Positions 8,417-16,890 of a DNA stretch of 64,000 nucleotides are shown one piece after another. The stretch spans positions 186,001 through 250,000 of the forward strand of contig CAVZFQ010000018.1 in assembly GCA_963774625.1 (NCBI GenBank), written 5' to 3'. Position numbers and translations under genes: made by a program. A model generated the notes under the pieces. The model saw only the letters and a program-made list of their open reading frames with translations, was not told the origin of the DNA and did not search any database. Each line of letters starts with the position of its first letter. Within the stretch, counting starts at the first letter, position 1. The DNA comes from VAXT01 sp963774625. GTDB lineage: Bacteria > Actinomycetota > Thermoleophilia > Gaiellales > Gaiellaceae.

Positions 8417-8884
8417 ATGACCGGCACACTTGAGATGGATGAACGAACCCTCCTGATCCAGAACAGCATGTATCAGTACTCGCGAGCCATTTATCGCTCA
8501 ATCAAAGATCTCGTCGACCCGTACGTGACGCCGAGCACGCAGGTCGTGTACCGCCGTGCAGTTCTCGAGGCGTGCGAGCAGACGATGGAGCGGCTCGCCC
8601 GCGACCCGCACTACTTCGCCAAGCCCGAGCGGTCGCTCTTCCAGGACATCAGGCGCTACTTCCCGATCACGGCGCAGGCGCAGGTCGCCTGGGCGGTCGA
8701 TCAGGGCGTCACCGCAGCGGTCTCCTTCATCGAGGAGCAGATCGAGGCCGGCGCATTCGACGGCGGCGTCCCGCGCTGTCACGCGACGACTCGCAAGGGC
8801 AAGCCGTGCCAGCGCACGCCGTTGCCCGAGCGCGATTACTGCCCGTCGCACCAGCATCTAGAGCGCTCGCGCGTCGCTGCTTAG
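8417..8884 (+). CDS. Uncharacterised small protein with C-terminal Cys/His motif (DUF5763-like)
   Basis: A 155-residue protein of unknown function. ATG at 8417 is chosen because a GGGGG stretch lies about 10 bases upstream; an upstream TTG is less likely. Residues 1-115 are predicted mostly helical (YQYSRAIYRSIKDLV...). The C terminus has C-x7-C-x9-C-x2-H (CHATTRKGKPC...CPSH), the pattern of the DUF5763-type putative zinc-binding tail. This suggests a nucleic-acid or protein contact module, but no activity can be assigned. It is divergent from the PafBC-like gene and has the palindrome-containing promoter upstream. Confidence 0.8.
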   Translation: MTGTLEMDERTLLIQNSMYQYSRAIYRSIKDLVDPYVTPSTQVVYRRAVLEACEQTMERLARDPHYFAKPERSLFQDIRRYFPITAQAQVAWAVDQGVTAAVSFIEEQIEAGAFDGGVPRCHATTRKGKPCQRTPLPERDYCPSHQHLERSRVAA

Positions 8885-9625
8885 TTACTGCGCGATCTGG
8901 CGCGTGTACGCCTGCGGGTAGGTCCCCCGCGCGGTGTCGAGGGCGCTTCTCGCCTCGTCGAGCGTGTCGTAGATCCCGCTGAAGACGACCCAGTAACCGG
9001 GGTGCAGGCTCGAGTAATCCGACGAGTTGAGGACGCCGGCCTCGCTCAGGCCCGCCTCCGAGGCCTTCTGGCCGGCGCTGACGGCCGCGGCGCGCCCCGC
9101 GCTCTCCGGGAGTGAGGCCAGCACGATCGTGTACCCGGTCTGACCGGGTGGCCACTCCACGAGCCCGCCGGGCCCCGGCGGCGGCGGCTCCGGCTCGACC
9201 GGCTCGGTGTCGGTGCCGGCCGGAGGCGGCTCTTCGCCCGTCCCGATCGGAGTCGTCTCGTTGGGCACCGTGCCAGTGTCCACGGGCTCGGTTGGCGGCC
9301 CGGTGGCCACCTGCGTGCGGGTCGGAGAGTCGTCGTCGCGCGTAGCGAGGATCGCCCCGGTTGCGGCGAGCGCCGCGATGACGAGCCCGAGGAGCACCGG
9401 CCAGATCCAGTCGCCCGGGTACCAGGGCAGCCGACGCTGCCAGTGGTGAGCCAGCACGGCCACGACGCCCGTGTTGGATGGAAGCCGTAGGCCGCATTCG
9501 AGGCAGTACTCCTGGTACGGCTCGTATGGCGTGCCGCAGCGGGGGCAGTTTCCGCCCTCGGCGACGGTCGGCGGAGGTGGTGGTACGGGCGTCTCGTCCG
9601 GGGGCTCAGGCGGCGTTGCCGACAA
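8885..9625 (-). CDS. Zinc-ribbon, single-pass membrane, SPOR-like protein
   Basis: A 246-residue protein. A Pro-rich start is followed by a zinc ribbon (CPRCGTPYEPYQEYCLECG, about residues 27-45), one membrane helix (about 73-93, WIWPVLLGLVIAALAATGAI), a Pro/Thr/Glu-rich low-complexity linker (about 100-155), and a C-terminal domain YTIVLASLPES...VVFSGIYDTLDEARSAL typical of SPOR-type peptidoglycan-binding repeats. Topology would put the ribbon inside and the SPOR-like domain outside. It is 3 bases downstream of the second zinc-ribbon gene, so they are probably one operon. Its stop abuts the convergent gene at 8884. The role is unknown; a cell-wall link is inferred. Confidence 0.78.
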   Translation of the reverse strand: MSATPPEPPDETPVPPPPPTVAEGGNCPRCGTPYEPYQEYCLECGLRLPSNTGVVAVLAHHWQRRLPWYPGDWIWPVLLGLVIAALAATGAILATRDDDSPTRTQVATGPPTEPVDTGTVPNETTPIGTGEEPPPAGTDTEPVEPEPPPPGPGGLVEWPPGQTGYTIVLASLPESAGRAAAVSAGQKASEAGLSEAGVLNSSDYSSLHPGYWVVFSGIYDTLDEARSALDTARGTYPQAYTRQIAQ

Positions 9626-9628
9626 GAG

Positions 9629-10225
9629 CTAGCGCTCCCAGGTGTCGCGCGCGCCTGGGGGCTGGGCCTCGCCGTCACCCTCGCCCTCGCTCTGACTCTC
9701 GTCCGCGGGCGCGCCGTTAGCGGCCTGCGCCTGAGGCTCTTCGGGCGCAGCCGCACCGCAGTGGGGGCAGAAGCGCGCGTCAGCCGCCAACGCGTTGCCG
9801 CAATTCGGGCACGAGACGATCGGCTCCTCGCCGACCGGGCGTCCGCAGTTCGCGCAGAAGTGAGAGCCCCAGAGGATCGGCGCCCCGCACTCGCAGCGGA
9901 TGCCGAGGCCCTGGCGGCGGGCCGTCACCGCCGCCTCCAACAGCGAGTCGATGTCACGAAGACGTTCCTCGATCGTCACGACCTCGAGACACTGCTCGAC
10001 GAGCAGGTCCTGGCGGAACCGATCGCGGCGATACATCTCGAGCATCAGGCCGCCCAGGTCGCGGATCCGCTCCTCCCGCGTCCGGACGAGCGCCCTGCGC
10101 TCACGGCGAAGCGCTCCGGGCGCCGGGACTCGGCCCTGGGGCATCGCAGGCGCTTGGGGTGCGGCCTGGGGGGCTGCATCCGCGGGCCGCCTGCGGAAAC
10201 GGTCGAGCAGCGATGGTCCTGCCAT
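9629..10225 (-). CDS. Double zinc-ribbon protein with coiled-coil region
   Basis: A 198-residue hypothetical protein. The middle (about residues 40-110, ALRRERRALVRTREERIRDL...) is charged and predicted helical. Two zinc ribbons follow: CECGAPILWGSHFCANCG and CPNCGNALAADARFCPHCG. The C terminus is an acidic Gln/Glu/Gly-rich tail. No catalytic motif is visible. It is the first gene of a probable two-gene operon with the SPOR-like zinc-ribbon protein; the shared ribbon architecture suggests they act together, but the role is unknown. Confidence 0.78.
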   Translation of the reverse strand: MAGPSLLDRFRRRPADAAPQAAPQAPAMPQGRVPAPGALRRERRALVRTREERIRDLGGLMLEMYRRDRFRQDLLVEQCLEVVTIEERLRDIDSLLEAAVTARRQGLGIRCECGAPILWGSHFCANCGRPVGEEPIVSCPNCGNALAADARFCPHCGAAAPEEPQAQAANGAPADESQSEGEGDGEAQPPGARDTWER

Positions 10226-10282
10226 TGAAAGCGGCGGGAGTCTATACGAGCGGTCGGCTACGGCGGGTCAGCTAGGCCGCGC

Positions 10283-11713
10283 TCAGAGGTCGATGACTAC
10301 GACCCGTTCCTCGCTCAATTCGCGCACGGTGTACGCGGGCCCCTCACGCGTGTTCCCCGAGTCCTTCACCCCTCCGTAGGGCATCTGGTCGGCGCGGAAG
10401 GTCGGCGCCTCGTTGACCGTCACGCCGCCGAACCGGAGTCGCTGGGCCGCCCGTAGCGCCGAGGGGAGGCTGTCCGTGAAGATCCCAGCCTGCAGGCCGT
10501 AGCGCGTGCCGTTGGCCAGGAGGATCGCATCGTCGAGGGTGTCGTAGCTGTCGATCGTCACCACCGGCCCGAAGACTTCCTCGCGACAGACCTTCATGCC
10601 GAGGTTGACGTTCCCGAGCACGGTGGGCTTGATGAGACGGCCCTCGAGCACCGAGCCTCCGGTAAGGATGGTCGCGCCCTCCTTCGTCGCCTCGTCGATC
10701 CACTCGATGATTCGATCCCTGGACCCGTCGTCGACGACGGGTCCGACGTCCGTCTCTTCGTCCGTGGGATCGCCCACCATGAGCGCCTCGACCCTGGGGA
10801 TGAACCGCTCCATGAAGTCGTCGGTGATCCACTTCTGCAGGTAGATCCGCTGCGTGGAGATGCAGCTCTGGCCCGCGAACGAGAACGAGTTCGCGGCGAG
10901 CTTCTCGGCGGCGACATCGAGGTCGGCGTCGCCCTGCACGATCGCCGGCGTCGAGTTGCCGAGCTCCAGGAGGACCTTCTTCCGCGGCGCGCGCTCTCGC
11001 AGCCGCCAGCCGACGTCGCTCGACCCCGTGAAGCTGATCGCCTTCACGCGATCGTCTGCGACGAGCACGTCGCCGATCTCAGAAGCGGGGCCGACGATGA
11101 CGTTCAGCCAGCCCGGCGGCAGCCCGGCCTCGGTCTCGAGCTCGGCCAGGAGGAGGGCGGACAGCGGGGTCTGGCTCGCAGGCTTGAGAACGACCGCGCA
11201 ACCGGCGGCGAGCGAGGGCGCGAGCTTGTGCGCGACGAGGTTGAGCGGGAAGTTGAAGGGGCTGATCGCGCCGACGATCCCCACCGGCTGCAGAAGCGTG
11301 AACGCGAGCTTGCCCTCACCGGCCTGAGAAGCGTCCATCGGGACCATCTCCCCGGCCAGCTTGCGGGCCTCGACGGCCGCGAATGTGAACGTCGACATCG
11401 CGCGGCTGACCTCGACCTTCGCCTGCTTGAGCGGCTTGCCGGCCTCCTCGGAGATGACGCGGGCAATCTCGTCGTGACGGCGGCCCAGGAGACCGGCGAC
11501 CTTGACGAGGATCTCGGCGCGCTTGTGCGCCGGTAGCGGTTCTCGCATCGCCCGCTCGGCAGCGGCGACGGCGAGCGTGGCTTCCTCCGCGCCGCCCGTG
11601 GCGACGCGGCCCACGACGTCGTTCGAGTAGGGCGAGCGGACCTCCATCCAGTCGCCGGTCTCGACCCACTCGCCGCCGATCAGCAGCTTCCGTTCAGTCG
11701 CCGTCGCGGCCAT
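10283..11713 (-). CDS. NAD(P)+-dependent aldehyde dehydrogenase
   Basis: A full-length 476-residue aldehyde dehydrogenase. Seen: the SPFNFPLNLVAHKLAPSLAAG cofactor-binding segment, FTGSSDVG, the general-base Glu in LLELGNSTP (Glu250), the catalytic Cys in FAGQSCISTQR (Cys284), and EVFGPVV near residue 380. It belongs to the broad ALDH/lactaldehyde-dehydrogenase-like group; the substrate is not fixed by sequence. It is divergent from the thiolase gene, with only 37 bases between start codons, so the promoters must overlap. Confidence 0.92.
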   Translation of the reverse strand: MAATATERKLLIGGEWVETGDWMEVRSPYSNDVVGRVATGGAEEATLAVAAAERAMREPLPAHKRAEILVKVAGLLGRRHDEIARVISEEAGKPLKQAKVEVSRAMSTFTFAAVEARKLAGEMVPMDASQAGEGKLAFTLLQPVGIVGAISPFNFPLNLVAHKLAPSLAAGCAVVLKPASQTPLSALLLAELETEAGLPPGWLNVIVGPASEIGDVLVADDRVKAISFTGSSDVGWRLRERAPRKKVLLELGNSTPAIVQGDADLDVAAEKLAANSFSFAGQSCISTQRIYLQKWITDDFMERFIPRVEALMVGDPTDEETDVGPVVDDGSRDRIIEWIDEATKEGATILTGGSVLEGRLIKPTVLGNVNLGMKVCREEVFGPVVTIDSYDTLDDAILLANGTRYGLQAGIFTDSLPSALRAAQRLRFGGVTVNEAPTFRADQMPYGGVKDSGNTREGPAYTVRELSEERVVVIDL

Positions 11714-11750
11714 GAGGCAAGTCTAGGCGCCGGAGCTAGACTCGCATTCG

Positions 11751-12908
11751 ATGGCTTCGTGGACTTCTGACGCGCTGATCGTCGACGCGGTCCGCTCGCC
11801 TATCGGCAGACGGAACGGAGCGCTCTCCTCCATTCGTGGTGATGAGCTCGCGGGCCAGGTCCTGAACGGTCTCGTTTCGCGGCATGACGTCGATCCGGGG
11901 GAGGTCGAGGACGTTCAACTCGGCTGCGTGACTCAGATCGGCGAGCAGGGCTGGAACATCGGGCGGATGGTGCCGATGGTGGCCGGCTGGCCCGAGTCCG
12001 TGTGCGGCACGACGGTCGATCGCCAGTGCGGCTCCTCGATGCAGACCAATTTCAACGCGGCGACGGCGATCTGGTCCGGGCAGCTCGAGCTCGTCGTCTC
12101 GGCCGGCGTCGAGATGATGTCCCGCGTTCCGATGGGGTCGAACGGCGGCGACCTCTCCGAAAAGCTTCTGGAGCGGTGGCAGATCGTGCCGCAGGGCCTC
12201 TCGGCGGAGGCGATCACCGAGGAGTGGGGGCTGTCGCGCGAGGAGCTCGATGCGGTCTCGCTCGAGTCTCACCGCCGCGCAGCTGCCGCCATCGACGAGG
12301 GCCGCTTCGAGAACGAGATCGTTCCCGTCGAGGTGCAGAACCCGCACGTGGGCACGCTCTTCGCGCTCGACGAGACACCGCGCCGGGACACGTCCGCTGA
12401 GGCACTGGCCGGCCTGAAGCCCGCGTTCCTGCCCGAGGGCAAGGTCACCGCCGGGAACTCGAGCCAGATCTGCGACGGCGCGGCCGCGGTGTTGATCGCG
12501 AGCGAGCGCAAGGCGTCCGACCTGGGGCTGGAGCCACGGGCGCGGTTCGTTTCCTTCGGGCTCGCGGGCGTCGACCCGTACCGGATGCTGCACGGCAACC
12601 CGCAGGCCTGCCAGCGTGCCCTCGAGCGCGCGGGGATCGGCTGGGACGACGTCTCGGTGATCGAGGTCAACGAGGCCTTCGCATGTGTCGTGCTCCAGTT
12701 CGCAGTCGATGCGGGATTGACCGAGCGTATGGAGGACATCAACCCCAACGGCGGCGGCATCTCGCTGGGCCATCCGCTGGGCGCGACAGGTGCGCGGATC
12801 ACGGCGACGCTCGTCAACGAGCTCGAGCGCCGGGAGGCGCGCTACGGCGTGGCGACGATGTGCATCGGCTTCGGCCAGGCGCTCGCCGGGGTCATCGAGC
12901 GGCTCTGA
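11751..12908 (+). CDS. Thiolase (acetyl-CoA acetyltransferase family)
   Basis: A 385-residue thiolase. The acyl-accepting Cys93 is in VDRQCGSSMQ; the second His is in GISLGHPLGATGAR and the second catalytic Cys in TMCIGFGQALAG, all in the family positions. It either condenses two acetyl-CoA or cleaves 3-ketoacyl-CoA. A 3-hydroxyacyl-CoA dehydrogenase follows at 13.15 kb on the same strand, which fits fatty-acid or polyhydroxyalkanoate precursor metabolism; a phasin-like gene is present at 26.1 kb. Confidence 0.93.
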   Translation: MASWTSDALIVDAVRSPIGRRNGALSSIRGDELAGQVLNGLVSRHDVDPGEVEDVQLGCVTQIGEQGWNIGRMVPMVAGWPESVCGTTVDRQCGSSMQTNFNAATAIWSGQLELVVSAGVEMMSRVPMGSNGGDLSEKLLERWQIVPQGLSAEAITEEWGLSREELDAVSLESHRRAAAAIDEGRFENEIVPVEVQNPHVGTLFALDETPRRDTSAEALAGLKPAFLPEGKVTAGNSSQICDGAAAVLIASERKASDLGLEPRARFVSFGLAGVDPYRMLHGNPQACQRALERAGIGWDDVSVIEVNEAFACVVLQFAVDAGLTERMEDINPNGGGISLGHPLGATGARITATLVNELERREARYGVATMCIGFGQALAGVIERL

Positions 12909-12928
12909 CTGAGAGATGAGACCCCGTT

Positions 12929-12963
12929 GGTCGCCGTCCCGCTGCCGCGGCGCGACGGCGACC
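12929..12963. terminator. Hairpin after the thiolase gene, probably a bidirectional terminator
   Basis: Perfect 9-base arms (GTCGCCGTC / GACGGCGAC) plus one outer G-C pair. There is no U-run on either strand, so terminator function is inferred from its position 21 bases past the thiolase stop and just beyond the stop of the opposing small ORF. Confidence 0.45.
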
Positions 12964-12968
12964 CAGGG

Positions 12969-13100
12969 TTAACCGAACGCGGGGGTCCGGCGCGACAGGA
13001 GCGCCGGAGACCTCCCTTTCGCGATCTGGACTAGGGCTCCGCCGCAAGCGAGCACGACCAGGCCAGTGAGGACGAGTGCGATGAGGAGTTGCCGCGTCAT
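12969..13100 (-). CDS. Possible 43-residue single-pass membrane peptide
   Basis: A short ORF opposite to the flanking genes: start MTRQLLIALVLTGLVVLACG, one strong hydrophobic helix (residues 4-24), then a basic tail ending in AFG. A lipobox-like LVVLACG places Cys at residue 19, so a small lipoprotein is also possible. The Shine-Dalgarno is weak (GTGAG about 4 bases upstream). It fills most of the 242-base gap between the thiolase and the 3-hydroxyacyl-CoA dehydrogenase genes. No homology is recognised; it may be non-coding. Confidence 0.35.
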   Translation of the reverse strand: MTRQLLIALVLTGLVVLACGGALVQIAKGRSPALLSRRTPAFG

Positions 13101-13153
13101 GTAACTCACAAGACGGGGCAGCGGCCTGTTTTCTTTCCGTAGCATCGCGATTG

Positions 13154-14005
13154 ATGGAAATTCGCCGGATCGGCGTTGTCGGTTTGGGGACGATGGGCGC
13201 CGGAATCGCGCAGGTCGCCCTCCAGGCCGGCCATGAGGTGATCGGTCGCGAGGTCAGCGACGAACTCGGCGAGCGCGCGCGGCAGCAGATCGGGCACTAC
13301 CTGGGCCGCGCAGTCGAGAAAAACCGCATGTCGCCCGCGGATCGCGATGCAATGCTCGGCAGATTCGAGACGACGACCGAGGTCGCCGACCTGGCGGACT
13401 GTGACCTCGTGATCGAGGCGATCGTCGAGGAGCTCGAGGCGAAGCGGGAGCTCTTCGCCGAGCTAGACCGCATCACGCAGCCCGAGGCGATTCTGGCCTC
13501 GAACACATCCGCGCTCTCCGTGACGGACATCGCGGAGGCGACCGAGCGTCCGGAACGCGTGATCGGCATGCACTTCTTCAACCCGGCGCCGCTGCTGCCG
13601 CTCGTCGAGATCGTGCGGACCGAGAAGTCGTCGGACGAGGCGGTCGATGCGGCCTACTCGTGGGCAGAGAGCGCGGGCAAGGAGCCCGTGCGCTGCAACG
13701 ACACGCCCGGCTTCATCGTCAACCGGATCCTGATCCCGCTCCTCAACGACTGCGTGCGCGTTCTGGACGAGGCGGGGGTGAGCGCCGAGGACCTCGACAA
13801 GGCGCTGACAAATGGGGCGGGCTGGCCGATGGGGCCGTGTGCGCTCGTCGACCTGGTCGGCATCGACATCCACATCCACGCCTCGGAGGCGCTGCACGAA
13901 GCGCTGGGCGAGGAGCGCATGGCGCCGCCGGAGCGGCTGCGGGACATGGCCAAAGCAGGCCACCTCGGCCGCAAGAGCGGCCAGGGCTTCTTCAGCTACG
14001 ACTAG
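13154..14005 (+). CDS. 3-hydroxyacyl-CoA (3-hydroxybutyryl-CoA) dehydrogenase
   Basis: A 283-residue NAD(P)-dependent 3-hydroxyacyl-CoA dehydrogenase. N-terminal Rossmann motif VVGLGTMGAGIAQ, then VIEAIVEE, SNTSALSVTDIA, and the catalytic His in GMHFFNPAPLLPLVE with the paired Glu; the C-terminal domain begins at NDTPGFIVNRIL. The length fits the single-function FadB2/PaaH/Hbd group. ATG at 13154 follows an in-frame TTG at 13151. The upstream thiolase supplies acetoacetyl-CoA-type substrates. Confidence 0.93.
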   Translation: MEIRRIGVVGLGTMGAGIAQVALQAGHEVIGREVSDELGERARQQIGHYLGRAVEKNRMSPADRDAMLGRFETTTEVADLADCDLVIEAIVEELEAKRELFAELDRITQPEAILASNTSALSVTDIAEATERPERVIGMHFFNPAPLLPLVEIVRTEKSSDEAVDAAYSWAESAGKEPVRCNDTPGFIVNRILIPLLNDCVRVLDEAGVSAEDLDKALTNGAGWPMGPCALVDLVGIDIHIHASEALHEALGEERMAPPERLRDMAKAGHLGRKSGQGFFSYD

Positions 14006-14030
14006 CGGCGAGCAAACAAAGGAAGCACCA

Positions 14031-14056
14031 CATGGTCGCGCGTTAGCGCGGCCATG
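14031..14056. repeat. Stem-loop CATGGTCGCG / CGCGGCCATG
   Basis: 10-base arms (one G-T wobble) around CGTTAG, in the gap after the 3-hydroxyacyl-CoA dehydrogenase gene. Its last four bases (CATG) are also the first four of the 27-bp palindrome that follows, so the two stems are mutually exclusive. Confidence 0.45.
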
Positions 14057-14079
14057 TCCGGTGCCTGGCACCGGACATG
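14053..14079. repeat. 27-bp palindrome containing GTGCCTGGCAC core
   Basis: Perfect 13-base arms (CATGTCCGGTGCC / GGCACCGGACATG) around one T. The 11-base core GTGCCTGGCAC recurs at 33.7 kb and twice at 37.3 kb, always between genes. It sits 4 bases from the stop of the convergent DMFA2-like gene. It may act as a terminator, but has no U-run; a dispersed repeat is more likely. Confidence 0.6.
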
Positions 14080-14082
14080 TAC

Positions 14083-15630
14083 CTAGGGGCGGGAGAGGCG
14101 CGCCCAGAGGTTTTCGACCAACTGGGCGACGACCGGCTCGCCGATCGACGCGGCGAAGTTGAGCGAGCCGGCCGCGAACACCTTGGCGCCGGCCGGCGTC
14201 TCGTAGTAGGTCATCTCGGCCGAGCGGCCGGGGCCCATCACGTCCGGGATCGTCGCCAGCACGCGCGTCTGGGGCGGCGTGGCGGCACTCCGGGCGTCGA
14301 TCTCGATCCCGTAGCGCCCGAAAACGTCGCCCTCGCGGAGCCCCGTGCCCGCGAACGCCCACGGCTCGGCGCCGCTCACACGGTACCCAGCCTGGTGCGC
14401 GCCGTAGTCGCTCGCCGCGTACTGCACGCCGACGAGCCCCGCCTCGGGCCGCCCGAGCGCCCGCCAGAGCCGCACACGCGAGAGCCGCTGCCCGTCGCGC
14501 CGCACCTTCCAGAAGAAGTTGTTCGCCGCCAGGAACATGAGATTCCCCCCGAGGTCGCGGTAGCGCCCTACGAGGTCGTACGCACGCTCGGTGACGTATT
14601 CGGCATGGCCGGGAAAGACGACGAGGTCGTACGCCGCGGCGAGCTCGCGCGCCGAGCCGAAGCGCTCCAGATCGTCGTCCGAGAGAAAATCGACACGCTT
14701 GCCGGTCCGGTTCAGCCACGCGATGAAGTCCAGGTCCCAGTCGCGGAAGCGGAACGGCACGCCGAAGTCGAGGTACGGCCGAGTGAGATCGACGGAGCGG
14801 TTCTTGCCGCTCACGTACCAGCTGTCGCCCCAGCCGTCGCCGTTCGCGTCCCAGAAGTTGTAGGCCTGCCAGGTGTTGGTCGAGAGGACGAGCGCGACGC
14901 GTGCGCGCGGCATGCGCGTACGGACGACGAACGGCGCATAGCCGAGCCGACCGTCCCGAGCGCTCAACCGCAGGAAGTAGAGCCCACTCGGCCAGTCACC
15001 GGCGCGAATGAACCGCAGCGGCGCCGGACGGTGGCGGTGCGCGCTCCAGTCCACCCGCACCGGAGCCGTCATCGCCGTGCCGGCGACCTTGAAGTCGCCC
15101 CCGCGAGGGCCGACCTGGCTCGTGTACTGGATGACCTGTAGGCGCAGGTCGCGCGCGTCGGTGGCGATCCGGAGGTCGGCCCGCTCTCCCGGCGCATAGC
15201 TCCGCTCCGGGAACTCCGCCTCCACCCCCAGCACGCGCACGACCGGTGCGACGGCCCGCCTCCCCGGGAGGTTCGTATACACACGCCCGTCCACCGTGAG
15301 CCTCAGGAGGTAGGTGCGCGGCTCGATGCTACGACCCGGCCGCCAGACGAGCTGCCGGGCCCCGGCGCGTATGCGACGGCGAACGGAGAACACGATCTTC
15401 TGCGGTCGCCCCGGCCGGAGCGTGTCGGTGCGAACGACGTCCAGGCGGACGGTCGCCGCTCGGCTCAACCGGAAGCGGACGACCGCGCGGTCGCGCATGC
15501 CGTCACCGTTGGGGCTGATCGTGGCCAGGAGCCGACGGTCGCCGGCGAACGGCGGCCTGCTTTCGACCCGAACGTCCTGCAAGGCCGGCCCGCGGGCTCC
15601 GAGGAGCAACATCAGCGCGAGCCGGATCAC
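14083..15630 (-). CDS. Secreted protein with N,N-dimethylformamidase beta-like C-terminal domain
   Basis: A 515-residue exported protein. GTG at 15630 gives a signal sequence (MIRLALMLLLGARG) and overlaps the antiporter stop by 4 bases (GTGA), so the two genes are coupled. Residues about 30-110 look like a FlgD/CHU-type beta domain (LATISPNGDGMRDRAVVRFRLS). The remainder (TWQAYNFWDANGDGWGDSWY, DLVVFPGHAEYVTERAYD, YYETPAGAKVFAAGSLNFA) matches the domain named after the N,N-dimethylformamidase large subunit. Whether it is an amidase is unproven; most homologues are uncharacterised extracellular proteins. Confidence 0.75.
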   Translation of the reverse strand: MIRLALMLLLGARGPALQDVRVESRPPFAGDRRLLATISPNGDGMRDRAVVRFRLSRAATVRLDVVRTDTLRPGRPQKIVFSVRRRIRAGARQLVWRPGRSIEPRTYLLRLTVDGRVYTNLPGRRAVAPVVRVLGVEAEFPERSYAPGERADLRIATDARDLRLQVIQYTSQVGPRGGDFKVAGTAMTAPVRVDWSAHRHRPAPLRFIRAGDWPSGLYFLRLSARDGRLGYAPFVVRTRMPRARVALVLSTNTWQAYNFWDANGDGWGDSWYVSGKNRSVDLTRPYLDFGVPFRFRDWDLDFIAWLNRTGKRVDFLSDDDLERFGSARELAAAYDLVVFPGHAEYVTERAYDLVGRYRDLGGNLMFLAANNFFWKVRRDGQRLSRVRLWRALGRPEAGLVGVQYAASDYGAHQAGYRVSGAEPWAFAGTGLREGDVFGRYGIEIDARSAATPPQTRVLATIPDVMGPGRSAEMTYYETPAGAKVFAAGSLNFAASIGEPVVAQLVENLWARLSRP

Positions 15631-16808
15631 GCCTGTCTCATGCGAACGCCCAGGCGGCGCGCTGCCCACGGAATGCTCGAGCCCTGCACGACCACGGAGA
15701 ACGCCACGACGACGAAGACGATCTCGTACAGGCGCCGCGAATCCTCCACGCCGGCGAGGATCACAAACGACGCGAGCAGAATGGGCACGGCGCCCCTCAA
15801 CCCACCCCAGGCGACGAAGAGCCGTTCACCCATGCGTAGTCGTAACGGCAGCAGAAGCGGTGCCAGCGCGAGTGGCCGGGCGACGAAGGCGAGGATGATC
15901 GCGAGCAGGAGGCCGTCGAGCCAGACCCTGTCCTCGATCAGCTCGCTCATGTCGACCGTCAGACCCAGGGCGACGAAGACGACGATCTCGGCCAGGCTGG
16001 CCAGAGACACCTGGAACCGCCGGATCTGCGACTTGTACGGAGTGTCGAGGTCACCCAGCGCCAGGCCGGCGATGAAGACCGCCAGGAAGCCCGAGCCGTG
16101 TGAGACGGAAGCGAGGCCATAGATGACGCCGGCGGCGGCGAGCGTTCGGAGGGGATAGAGGCCCTCGCTCGGCAGCTGGACGCGGCGCATGAAGATCAGC
16201 AGCGCAGCTGCGCCGGCAATGCCGATCGCAAGCCCGACGGTCATCTCGACCACGAAGTTCGTGAGGATCGTCCAGACCGAGCCGCCGTCTTCGGTCGCGA
16301 ACTCGAGGATGCCGATCATCAAGGCGATGCTCACAGGATCGTTCATCCCGGATTCGCCTTCGAGGATCGTGCCCGTGCGCCCGCGGATCGACTTGTTCCC
16401 GAGGATAGAGAACATGACCGCCGGATCGGTGGGCGACAGGGCGGCGCCGATGATCCAGGCCGTCGTCCAGTCGAAGCCGAAGAGGTAGTGGGCGCAGACC
16501 GCCATCACGGCAGCCGTCGCGAACGTGCCCAGGATGCCGAGCGAGGCGATCGGCAGCGCGGCGCGGCGGAACCGTCGCCAGCCGATGTGCATTCCGCCGT
16601 CGAAGAGAATGACGATCAGCGCGACGACACCGATTCGCTCGACGGTGCGGACTTCGGGGACCACGACCGGAATCGCAGCTGCCGCGAGCAGGAAGAGCGC
16701 AGGCGCTGGTATCGGAAACCAGTCGCTGAGCTTGCTGGCGACCAGCGCGAGCAAGACGGCTCCGGAAACGACGAGCACAACCGCCCCGAACTCGGCTAGC
16801 TCGTCCAC
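15627..16808 (-). CDS. CPA1-family Na+(K+)/H+ antiporter
   Basis: A 393-residue membrane transporter with 11-12 hydrophobic helices. Hallmarks of the NhaP-like CPA1 group: FDGGMHIGWRRF in helix 3-4, ALSPTDPAVMFSI with the conserved TDP, and GTILEGESGMNDPVSIAL with the conserved ND pair that binds the cation. It exchanges a monovalent cation for protons across the cytoplasmic membrane. It lacks the cytosolic TrkA_C tail of longer NhaP2 proteins. It is first in an operon with the secreted DMFA2-like gene and is divergent from a small secreted protein at 16.9 kb. Confidence 0.92.
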   Translation of the reverse strand: MDELAEFGAVVLVVSGAVLLALVASKLSDWFPIPAPALFLLAAAAIPVVVPEVRTVERIGVVALIVILFDGGMHIGWRRFRRAALPIASLGILGTFATAAVMAVCAHYLFGFDWTTAWIIGAALSPTDPAVMFSILGNKSIRGRTGTILEGESGMNDPVSIALMIGILEFATEDGGSVWTILTNFVVEMTVGLAIGIAGAAALLIFMRRVQLPSEGLYPLRTLAAAGVIYGLASVSHGSGFLAVFIAGLALGDLDTPYKSQIRRFQVSLASLAEIVVFVALGLTVDMSELIEDRVWLDGLLLAIILAFVARPLALAPLLLPLRLRMGERLFVAWGGLRGAVPILLASFVILAGVEDSRRLYEIVFVVVAFSVVVQGSSIPWAARRLGVRMRQA

Positions 16809-16890
16809 AGGGCCAAATCTACTGGGCGCCTTAAAGCTTTCCTTACAACTCCCTCATTCGAGCCACAAGGTGACGGGGCATACTGAGCTT

